In this document: positions 11,501 through 19,715 of the stretch, one piece after another
How positions within the stretch are numbered: the stretch's first letter is position 1
How the letters are laid out: every line of letters starts with the position of its first letter
From: Nectonema munidae
Taxonomy: Eukaryota; Nematomorpha; Nectonematoida; Nectonematidae
DNA: 64,000 nucleotides
Reading direction: 5' to 3'
NCBI GenBank assembly: GCA_030549495.1
Contig: JAUIRK010001059.1
Span: forward strand, 620,001 to 684,000
Made by a program: the position numbers and the translations under genes
Notes under the pieces: generated by a model
Told to the model about the DNA's origin: nothing
The model's input: the letters and a program-made list of their open reading frames with translations, nothing else
Database searches by the model: none

Positions 11501-12391
11501 TATAAGTTTTGATGAACGTTTGAGTTGGTGTTTTAGATTGTTCAAGTAGGAGTTCCAGAAATAGGCGTTTTTGCGTTTTGGAAATGGGTTGTTAGGAGTG
11601 GAAGAGAGAATAGAAGTTGAAATTGTTTTGTTATAGAATAAAGCTGATTTCTCTAGTTCTGATGTTGTATTGGTTTTCATTTCGGTATTGTATAGTTTGG
11701 ATTGTAGGGTTTTTAGGAAAGCTGTCCAGAAAATGTATTTGCCAATGGGGTGGTTGTGTTGGATCTTTTTGTGTACATTAAGATTGGCTTGGAAAGATAT
11801 AAACGAGTGGTCTAAAGCTGAGGGTGTATCATAAATCTTCCAATTTTTTATGATTTTAATGGTTTCATTTGAGATAATGGTAATGTCATTGTGGGATTGA
11901 TATATTTTGTCTAAGTGTTTTCGTTGAAAAGTTGGCGATCTGTTAGAATCAGCTATAGTGAGGTTATGGGCAGAAAGGAAATTGAGGGTTTGCAAACCAC
12001 GAAGATTTTGTTTTGTATCCCATAAATGTGATTTTTTATTTGGGTCAATACGTTATCAAAACGATAGGGAATGGGATGTAAAGAAGAGGGTTGTGAGTAA
12101 AGAGAACAGAAGATTAGTGGCGTAGTGGTGGAGTGGATAAGAGTGAAGATGTAGTTAGAGTTGGAGAATTGGTATAATGGTGTATTTAGAATGGATGTTT
12201 TTATTATGATGCAAGCGGAGTAATCGTCTAAAGGGGGTATGTGTATGAGTTTGTATTGGTCAAGCAGGTGAGGCATGCGTGTGTAGGGTTCGTTGATGGA
12301 TATTACATCGTATTGTTGGGAAAGAATTATATTAATAAGGTTATCTCATGCGGTTTTAGAATGATTTAAATTGATGTGCAGAAAATTTAAC
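8449..12391 (-). mobile_element. R1/LOA-like LINE copy 2, tail and broken ORF2
   Basis: ORF2 starts with ATGTTAAATTTTCTGCACAT at 12391, overlapping the end of ORF1 (ACATGTTAA). Fragments in several frames cover the endonuclease (12276-11953, YSACIIIKTS; then the SALDHSFISF motif), the RT (IPKPNRDPNNIKNWRSISLL at 10966, with the active site reading GYFDDLLF near 10450), RNase H (SIFTDVSKS, HETEIHAVL, FFTDSQNLI, NYLVDYVAK within 10030-9059) and a degraded Cys/His end. At least five frame breaks are evident. The 3' end is the family terminus with GCAAGCATATCAGC and a (TACC)n tail seen as (GGTA)n at 8449-8510. The plus strand of the whole copy is G-rich and C-poor, i.e. the sense strand is G-poor. 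Confidence 0.85.
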
Positions 12392-13464
12392 ATGTGTTAT
12401 TATCTATAGTTTTAATATGTTGCGCTAGAATTGAGTTACTGTGATTGATATAAAAACTGTATGTTTTAGATGTTGCAATATGTGGTAGTTTGCAATTGAT
12501 ACATGTGGTCATGGTTGAGTCGTTTGAGAGTGTACAAGATGTTAGTGAATGTCTTCGGTTGCCGCAGTGAGCGCAGTTTGGGGATGAGGCATTACATTTT
12601 TGTTTCAAGTGGCTATATTTAAGGCAATTTTCACATTGTTTTGTTCTGGGTTTAAAAAGATTTAGGGTTAACAAATTATATCCTAGGATTTTGGTTGATT
12701 GCGGAGATATTGAAATAGTTCAGGATTATTTGGCTCAATTAGTACAGTGTAGGAGAAGGTTCCTTCCTTGCCTAGTTGGATAGGGTTTACTAATTTTCCC
12801 ATACTTTTGAGGTTTTCGTTTTGTTCTTCTAATGTGGCTGTAAGATCATTAATATTAATGTCTTTAGGTATACCTCTTAGAATAAATTTGGGTATTGGAG
12901 TGGGTATGTCACAAACGTTGACGCCGTTTTTTAAGAGGGATGATTTAGCTGCTGCTTTTTGTTGTGAATTTTTAAATTGAAAGTAGATGGTGCCTGTATG
13001 TGAGGATCTGGTTTTAGTGATAGAGAGGGAGTTATTTTTGGTTTCAAGACCTTCAATAACTTGTTGGCGGTGAATAGCCTTTTCTTTCTGAGATATGATA
13101 TTGTTGGGTGGCGAGATTTTTAGAGTAAGGTTAGGTTCTAGATGTTTTTTGATCAAGGGGTGTTGGTACTTTTCGTATTGGGTGTAGATGTTGGGGCTGG
13201 TATTGTTTTCTGTTGGGAGGACGATACTGGTAAGGATTTATTACTAGCATTAGGATAAGATTCTTGTAATGTTGTTGGTTCTAATATAGGAGTTTCAAAA
13301 GTTTTAATGTAATGTAAAGCTATATTGTATTTGAGATCATTGAACAAAATTTGGTCACTTGGGGAGAGAGAGGTTTTAGCAATAAAATCATTGAATAGGT
13401 TATTCAAAGTTTCGGTCGTTTTGTTCGGTTGATCGGATTCCGAGCGTGCCCTTTTGTTGGACAT
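12387..13464 (-). pseudogene. R1/LOA-like LINE copy 2, broken ORF1
   Basis: The gag-like ORF1 starts MSNKRARSESDQPNK (13464) and aligns by eye with MDMSSLPKRAHIDSP of the full copy. Three frames are needed (13464-13153, 13156-12683, 12674-12387), so there are two breaks. The middle part holds IRGIPKDININDLTATLEEQ, and the end carries CCHC knuckles (CENCLKYSHLKQKC, CAHCGNRRHSLTSC). It ends in TGTTAA, overlapping the ATG of ORF2. Confidence 0.8.
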
Positions 13465-13679
13465 GTTTGTTAATTTCCCTAGAGGTAATGTAAATAGAAA
13501 GGTTATTATATTTGTATACCAATTCTTATATTTGTTCTGAATATAGTATTAAAGATAAGTAATCAAAAATTGTCCTGAAATTCTTCTAGAAACAATTTGA
13601 AGCCATTTTAATTATTAGATAATCATAAAAATGGGAACAAGAGTTAGAGAAAAGGGACGCTTGAGTCGCTAATTTTATA

Positions 13680-14164
13680 GGTATGTAGGAAGGAAGAAAA
13701 ATCTAAGCATTATTGGACCGGTAGGACTTTTTACCCAAAATACACCCAAATATAAGATAAGATAAGACTTTATTCATGTTTGAAAATGAAGTGAACTAAA
13801 GTTTCGTTTATGTGTTCACATGGGAAAAAAAAATGTACACAAAAATATACCCAAATACACCCAAGTACACACAAATGTATTCTTTATTTACAAATAAAAA
13901 CTTAAAATTGAAAATAATATTAGATAAATGCTTTAAATATAAGATACACAGATATTTAAGTATGAACAAAATTTGGCAATGAAGTATTGTTATATATCTC
14001 CCATTATGTTGCCAGGCCACACATATTAGTAATTATTTAAATTAAAAATTATTTTGTATCAAACTTACTATTATAAAATAATTATTATATTTTTAGTTAT
14101 TATTATATAAACAATTATAAAAAAAAAATTAAATACATAACTATAAAATTAGCTATAATATATA
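13680..14164 (+). mobile_element. Family M MITE, left half, split by the full-length LINE
   Basis: The left terminus is CCGGTAGGACTTTTTACCC with (A)ATACACCCAAAT. The matching inverted right terminus is TTTGGGTAAAAAGTCTCACC at about 19694-19715, on the other side of the LINE. The LINE target duplication GCTATAATATATA ends this half (14152-14164). A second ACACCCAAGTACAC block at 13840-13880 suggests an internal insertion of about 90 bp. 13680-13709 resembles a LINE 3' tail (TAGGTATGTAGGAAGGAAG). Confidence 0.65.
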
Positions 14165-14336
14165 GGTAGGTAGGTAGGTAGGTAGTGAGATCTCAAAGCA
14201 CAATCCGACTTAAGTCGATATGCTTGCAGTGCTGTGTTGCTTGGGAATATAGGAAAAAGTGGGTTTAATGATCTAAAATAAACAATGAAAACAAGTGTAG
14301 ATATAAAAGCTAAAAAAAAAAAAAAAAAAAAAATGA

Positions 14337-17300
14337 CTAATTGGGTGAATGGATGGGCAAGACAATAAGTTTAGGTTCAATTACATTAATCAATTTATTA
14401 AGTTTGATGAGAAGGGATGGATAATAGATTAGGTCAGTTAGGGAGATAGGAAAACGTCCAAGAGTGCGCATTGTCGAGTTAATGAAATTTTCGCAGATTG
14501 TGTGGGTGTATTGACATGTAAAAATAATGTGGTAGGGTGACTCTGAAAATTCATGACATAAACGACATAAGCTATCGTTAGAAATTTTTCGTTGAAGTAA
14601 GTATTCTTTGCAAGATACATGACCTGACAGCCATCTAATAAGAGGTCGGGTTATTTTGAAATTGCTTTGGCTCCATGTATATTGAATTGCTTGTACATTT
14701 GAGAATGAATTGGTTAAACGCGACTTTGAAGAAATACTTTCCCTGTTCCAGATTTTATAAACGTGGTCAATAAAAACCAAGTTGAAAACTTTGAAGTGGG
14801 TGGAAAGGGACAAGACGGGTGAGAGATGACTTGCTTGCTTGGCTAAGATGTCGACATAGTGGTTTTCGTAGATATCAGTGTGGGATGGGCACCAATTAAA
14901 GCTTAAAGAGAATTTGTTAGATAAAAGGAGGAGTTTCGGATAAATGAGAGATATAGAGTAGGGAATTCGGGAAGTCAGGTTGAGATGATGAATAGTGTTA
15001 CGAGAATCAGTAAAAAAGCTTAAATGTTTGAAAGAAGAAAAAGACTGGATATTGGAAAGAAGATGGTTACAAGCAGAGAGGATAGCAATTGATTCAGCTT
15101 CTGATGTGGAGAGTAAGGAATCAATTGGAGCTTGGAATTTGAAGAAAGGAGAAATTGAGAAAGGCTTAAAAAAGGCCCATGCTATTGAGCAATGATTTGA
15201 AGACTTCGAAGCATCGGAAAAGATACGCAAAATATGAGGGCTAATGCGAGATGTCAAAATAGACGATTTTGCTAAACTGTTATTACGACAAATATTTAGA
15301 GAGTATGGAAGGGGTGATGAGGGATGCTTTAAAGTTATAGATGGCAAATTACGATGAACAAGGTGAACTTTCAAGTTAGGAGCAAAAGAGGAAAGTAGTG
15401 AGTTAAAGAAACTGAAGGAAGGCGTGATGTCAGAAAAATCGTGAGAAGTTAAGAGTGGAGGATTGCAAGATTTATACATGAAAATAAATCTCTTTAGTAA
15501 AATCTTTTTTAGTTGAAGATGGAGAGGAGGAATATCTAGCATAATTTCAAGTAAGCTAGTAGAGGTAGAGCGGAATGCCTTGGATATAGAGAGGAGACAT
15601 AGCCTATGAATTTTAGAAAGTAGATGGAGCGAAGATGGATGAAGAAGAGCTAAGCCCCAGGAGAGAATACCGTATTGGATGATAGGAAGGACAATGCCGG
15701 TGTATATAAAACGAGAGTGAGAGACAGACAAGCCCCATTTGTAAGCAACGACTTTTTTTGTGGAAAAAATTATGAAGCTTAGCTTTTTGTATAAACTTTT
15801 GAAGTATTCCGTCCAACGTAAGTTGGATTGGAAAGTGAGCCCGAGATATTTAACAGATGATGAGGGTGTTATATAGGTCGAGTTTAAAGTGACACCAAGA
15901 TTTGAAATTGATTTTCGAGTGAAATGGATCAACGACGTTTTAGATGGATTAAAGGAGATCTTGAATGAGTTAGAAAATTTCACTAGAGATTTAAAAAAGG
16001 CTGAAATTCTATAAAGATTCTTAATAAGTGAGTCACTTGAGAAGGAGAAAACAATGTCATCAGAATAACATTGAGCGAATTCTGTATTTGACCTAATAAA
16101 GTCGAGGATTGGATTGATTAGGACAATCCAGAGAATATCCGAGAGGCAACCACCTTGTGGTGTAGATAGAGAGAGAGAATGAACAGCAGAGAAGAATTTA
16201 TATTTGAAGATGAGTTGTCTGTTTGAGAGGTAACTAGATATTAATTTTATAAGGTATTTGGGGTAGGCTTTAGATAATAGATTGGAAAGAATAGCAGGAT
16301 GCCAAGCATTATTAAACGCATTGGATATGTCTAGGAAAATAGAAGAGCATATTTTTTTCTCTTGATTTGATTTTTCAATGTAAGTGGAGAAGTTTGAAAG
16401 AGCGGATTCGGTATTTCTGAACGGTAGGTAAGCACATTGAAGATTATTAATGAGATTGTGGGAGTGAATTTGATATATAAGTCGACGTCTAATAATTTTT
16501 TCAAAAATTTTACCTAAGGCTGGAAGAATAGTGATGGGGCGCCAGTTGGAAGAAATGTTTAGATCTTTATGTGGTTTCGGAATAAAAATGAGACGACCTA
16601 TTTTCCAAATGGAAGGAAAGTGAGAAAGAGATAGAATAGAATTGAAGACTAAGATAAGGTGTTTGATGAAGAGATGAAATGATCTTTGAATATGTAAGGG
16701 AGTAATCAGATCAAAACTAGAAGAAGATCTAGAGTTAAGATTGTCGATAGTTTGGGTTATTTCCTTGATGGTGATCTCAGGGAATGAGGAATTCTGAATT
16801 TTAGAAAGTGAAAAGGCCACCTTAGCTCGCAGTAATGAGTGATTCACGTCATCAAAAGTAGGTGAATCATGAGGGAAAAAAGAAGTAAGAAAAGAAGGAT
16901 TGTGATAGATTTTGTTCGGGAGGAAAGAAGAATTGATGAAAGGAAGATCAGCTTGCTTTTTCTTATTGGATAATGCGTTGATAATTTTCCAAGGATTTTT
17001 GCTTGCTTGAGAGGTGTATTTGATCCAAGAGTCTCTTTTCTCTTGCCTGATTGCAGATTTGAAATCAGCTATACAACTTTGATATTTTAAAAGAGAAGGC
17101 GTGGTTCTTTGCTTTCTAAAACTTTTGAGAGCTTGACGTGCGGCTGACTTCAGGCGAGAAAGATTTGAATTCCAGAAGAAAGCATTTTTCCTAGCAAACA
17201 CACGATTTTTGGGAGTTGAAGAAGAAATGCTTTCAGAAATCGTATTGTTTAACTGAAGAGAGAATTCTTCTAACTCTAAAGTAGAAGATAGAGAACGGTG

Positions 17301-18080
17301 GGCAGAAGGAAGATTCTTTTTAAGGGATTTGAGAAATGTTAGCCAATGGAGATGGTTATTTGTTGAAACGTATGTCGAACAGCTAGAGGGTGAGGTATCA
17401 ATTTGAAAAGTGATAAAATGATGGTCAGAAGCTGATGGGTTGTCGGATATAGACCAGTTCAGGATATGGCTGAGAGAAAACTTTGAGGTTAGAGTTAGAT
17501 CAATGTGGGACGAAACAGGAGAATTTCTAACTGATTTAAAGAAAGTTGGTTCCTTGGATTTGTCGGCTAGAAAGAGTTCGTTTGAGGAAAGAAAAGATAA
17601 CAGGACATTGCCTCTTGTATTTGCAGCGTAGTCCCAGAGTAGAGATCGTGCATTGGAGTCAGTACAGATGATCAAGTGAAACTGATTTGAAAAATTATAA
17701 GAAATAAATGCTTTTGCATTACGGAGAGAAGTAGAGAATGATTCAGGGATAACGGTTGAATTAGAAGGAGAGCAATACAAGGAGCAGAAGAGGATTGGAG
17801 TTGGCTTCGAATGAACAAATGTGAAGAAATAACTCGTTGCGGAGAAAGATGGTAGAGGAGTGTGTGAAAGAGAGGATTTTATAACTATGCATGCTGAATA
17901 GAAAGAGATAGGATTTCCAAAAAGAACTGAGTAACCACTAGGGATGTTAGGAAAAGACGAATTGATGACATAAGGTTCATTGATAGAAAGAATATCATAA
18001 AAGTTACTGTATAGAATGTTTAACAGGTTGGACGATGCAATTGAGGAATGATTCAAATTTATATGAAGAAAGTTCAACAT
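14337..18080 (-). CDS. LINE ORF2: endonuclease, reverse transcriptase, RNase H
   Basis: A 1,247-aa uninterrupted frame. An APE-like endonuclease occupies the first ~225 aa, with INLNHS at the start, SINEPYV (Glu), DSNARSLLWD and ASDHHFITF (Asp219, His220). The RT covers about 440-750: IPKPHKDLNISSNWRPITIL, DISNAFNNAW, STPQGGCLSDILW and the active site CYSDDIVF at Tyr672-Asp675, where most LINEs have (F/Y)ADD. RNase H has IFSDASKS (Asp956), EAESIAIL (Glu), FFTDSRN (Asp) and NHYVDILAK (Asp), so all four acidic residues are present. A C-terminal CRLC...HIIFTC knuckle follows. It would nick the target, prime on it and copy the element RNA. The ATG overlaps the ORF1 stop (ATGTTGA). No frameshift or stop is seen. 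Confidence 0.93.
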   Translation of the reverse strand: MLNFLHINLNHSSIASSNLLNILYSNFYDILSINEPYVINSSFPNIPSGYSVLFGNPISFYSACIVIKSSLSHTPLPSFSATSYFFTFVHSKPTPILFCSLYCSPSNSTVIPESFSTSLRNAKAFISYNFSNQFHLIICTDSNARSLLWDYAANTRGNVLLSFLSSNELFLADKSKEPTFFKSVRNSPVSSHIDLTLTSKFSLSHILNWSISDNPSASDHHFITFQIDTSPSSCSTYVSTNNHLHWLTFLKSLKKNLPSAHRSLSSTLELEEFSLQLNNTISESISSSTPKNRVFARKNAFFWNSNLSRLKSAARQALKSFRKQRTTPSLLKYQSCIADFKSAIRQEKRDSWIKYTSQASKNPWKIINALSNKKKQADLPFINSSFLPNKIYHNPSFLTSFFPHDSPTFDDVNHSLLRAKVAFSLSKIQNSSFPEITIKEITQTIDNLNSRSSSSFDLITPLHIQRSFHLFIKHLILVFNSILSLSHFPSIWKIGRLIFIPKPHKDLNISSNWRPITILPALGKIFEKIIRRRLIYQIHSHNLINNLQCAYLPFRNTESALSNFSTYIEKSNQEKKICSSIFLDISNAFNNAWHPAILSNLLSKAYPKYLIKLISSYLSNRQLIFKYKFFSAVHSLSLSTPQGGCLSDILWIVLINPILDFIRSNTEFAQCYSDDIVFSFSSDSLIKNLYRISAFFKSLVKFSNSFKISFNPSKTSLIHFTRKSISNLGVTLNSTYITPSSSVKYLGLTFQSNLRWTEYFKSLYKKLSFIIFSTKKVVAYKWGLSVSHSRFIYTGIVLPIIQYGILSWGLALLHPSSLHLLSKIHRLCLLSISKAFRSTSTSLLEIMLDIPPLHLQLKKILLKRFIFMYKSCNPPLLTSHDFSDITPSFSFFNSLLSSFAPNLKVHLVHRNLPSITLKHPSSPLPYSLNICRNNSLAKSSILTSRISPHILRIFSDASKSSNHCSIAWAFFKPFSISPFFKFQAPIDSLLSTSEAESIAILSACNHLLSNIQSFSSFKHLSFFTDSRNTIHHLNLTSRIPYSISLIYPKLLLLSNKFSLSFNWCPSHTDIYENHYVDILAKQASHLSPVLSLSTHFKVFNLVFIDHVYKIWNRESISSKSRLTNSFSNVQAIQYTWSQSNFKITRPLIRWLSGHVSCKEYLLQRKISNDSLCRLCHEFSESPYHIIFTCQYTHTICENFINSTMRTLGRFPISLTDLIYYPSLLIKLNKLINVIEPKLIVLPIHSPN

Positions 18081-19162
18081 TTAAGAGAGTTAAGAAGAGA
18101 TTTGTGATTGGATAAGAGATTAGAGTTGAGTTGGATAAAGAAAGGGCAAGTGGATGATCCTGAGGAATGATTCTGTGAACAGTTAAAGCAGCTAAGTTTA
18201 GAATTGTCATTTAGGAACAGACAGTCTTGAGAGGAATGGCCTCTGTTTCCACAGTGAGAGCAATTGGAAGACGTAGCCTTGCAGAAATGTTCAGAGTGTC
18301 CAAATTTCAAACACTTCTGACAATGACGCACTTTCGGAAGAGATACTTTAATATACAGGATAGTATAATTGAGAATTACTCTGGGGTTATCCAGTAGATG
18401 TTTGCAAATTTGAGAATTGCTTGGCTTAAGGAGCGCAGTGTAAGAAGATTCTCCTACCTTGCCTATTGTTCTCAGAGGGATCAGATTACCAATAGTTTTA
18501 ATATTTAAATTTTCACTTGAGATAGCATTGGTAAGACTGTCTAGAGGTATAGTGTTGGGGATGCTTGTGAGAAAAAAGTTAGGAAGAAGAGGAGGAACAT
18601 TTTCAACTTTGTGTCCCCTGTTGGACAGAGATTTCACAGCAAAATCTTTTTCTTTGCTTGAAGAAAATTGAAAAAGATGAGCTCCTGTAGAGGTGGATTT
18701 TGTTTTCGAGATAGAGAGTGAGTTAGAGTCTGTGTTCAGGTCCTTTACAATTGTTTTTCTGAAAGAGGCTTTTTCTACTCGGTCAGTAATAGGTTTAACA
18801 GGATTTATCATAATGGATAGCTTGGGGTCAAAGGCTTTTTTCAATGATGGAAGGGCCAATATCTTCGTTGGATTAGAGGATGGTTGTAGAGGTATAGAAG
18901 CTTTGCTTGCAACAGCGTTAGAGTAAGATTGTTGAATAGAAGGAGAAGAAATAGATGGATTGTTTTCGAATTGGTTGGCATGAATAAGAATTACTTCGGA
19001 TCTAAGATTAGCGAAATCCAAAAGAGCCTCAGCTGGGAGAGAATGTTTAGCGATGAATTTGTCAAAAAGATCAAAAATTTTTTGTGAAGATGTATAAGGT
19101 GGGGTGGACATGTGTGTTGGACTGTCTATGTGAGCCCGTTTAGGTAGAGATGACATATCCAA
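18074..19162 (-). CDS. LINE ORF1: gag-like CCHC RNA-binding protein
   Basis: A 362-aa frame starting MDMSSLPKRAHIDSP. The N-terminal ~150 aa are Ser/Pro/Asn-rich and probably disordered. A central RRM-like segment (SISKTKSTSTGAHLFQF ... FLTSIPNTIPLDSL) is followed by knuckles CQKCLKFGHSEHFC and CSHCGNRGHSSQDC and a third Cys cluster (CFNCSQNH...C). Proteins of this kind bind element RNA and act as nucleic-acid chaperones. The frame ends TGTTGA, whose TGA lies inside the ORF2 start ATGTTGA, so the two ORFs overlap by 7 nt. ORF2 is probably translated by termination-reinitiation, which is an inference from the overlap. Confidence 0.9.
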   Translation of the reverse strand: MDMSSLPKRAHIDSPTHMSTPPYTSSQKIFDLFDKFIAKHSLPAEALLDFANLRSEVILIHANQFENNPSISSPSIQQSYSNAVASKASIPLQPSSNPTKILALPSLKKAFDPKLSIMINPVKPITDRVEKASFRKTIVKDLNTDSNSLSISKTKSTSTGAHLFQFSSSKEKDFAVKSLSNRGHKVENVPPLLPNFFLTSIPNTIPLDSLTNAISSENLNIKTIGNLIPLRTIGKVGESSYTALLKPSNSQICKHLLDNPRVILNYTILYIKVSLPKVRHCQKCLKFGHSEHFCKATSSNCSHCGNRGHSSQDCLFLNDNSKLSCFNCSQNHSSGSSTCPFFIQLNSNLLSNHKSLLNSLKC

Positions 19163-19484
19163 GAAATAAACTCTAAAAAATTAAACTTACCAAAGAAAAC
19201 TACAATACTTAATTACTTTGAAAAGAGTAATTAAATAGCTAAGATATTTAAAATATTGAAATAATTGTGAATTAAAATTAAGAGTGATACAAAAAAAAAA
19301 TAATTTATTTTTAAATTAAAACAGACTCTTTAAAATCAAAATTTCAGTTATTAAATGAGAAAAGCAAAGCAAAAGTAAATACTTAGTGTTTTTAATAATG
19401 TAATCAAACTTTTAAAAATCAAAAAAAAAAAATATAAATAAAAATGAAATTGTCCTGTTAGTAGTTGGAGCTAAAAAGGAAGTT

Positions 19485-19715
19485 GCTATAATATATAATA
19501 AAATATTATTCTTAAGTTTTTGTAAAAAATCAAGTTTTTATTTTAATGTTTTAAATTTTTAAATTTTTTATAAATCTATTTCTAATTAATAATTTATATT
19601 AGTTTTATGTTTTGAATAATTCTTTTATGTTTATTTAACATATTTTGTGAATATTTAAATTTGTTTGAGTGTATTTGGGTATATTTGGGTGTATTTGGGT
19701 AAAAAGTCTCACCCG
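19485..19715 (+). mobile_element. Family M MITE, right half
   Basis: It begins with the LINE target duplication (19485-19497), continues as AT-rich sequence shared with 7874-8035 and 40060-40405, and ends in GTGTATTTGGGTAAAAAGTC then TCACCCG. That end is the inverted partner of the terminus at 13710. The internal TAAAAAATCAAGTTTTTATT near 19527 is the unoccupied version of the site that holds a family A SINE at 40194. Confidence 0.65.

Larger units (their letters stand above)
14165..19484 (-). mobile_element. Full-length R1/LOA-like LINE with RNase H, both ORFs open
   Basis: A complete 5,320-bp non-LTR retrotransposon on the minus strand, flanked by a perfect 13-bp target duplication GCTATAATATATA (14152-14164 and 19485-19497). 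Order in sense: 5' UTR of about 320 bp (19484-19163), ORF1 (362 aa), ORF2 (1,247 aa), 3' UTR of about 150 bp with the family terminus GCAAGCATATCGAC, then a short (ACCT)n tail. The endonuclease, RT, RNase H and C-terminal knuckle order, with a CCHC ORF1, is that of the I/R1/LOA supergroup. The exact clade needs a tree. The open ORFs and perfect TSD suggest a recent insertion. It lies inside a family M MITE. Confidence 0.9.

Noticed and set aside
14995-18926. Plus-strand open frames of 60-77 aa across the full-length LINE
   Set aside because: They are shadows of the open minus-strand ORF1 and ORF2.
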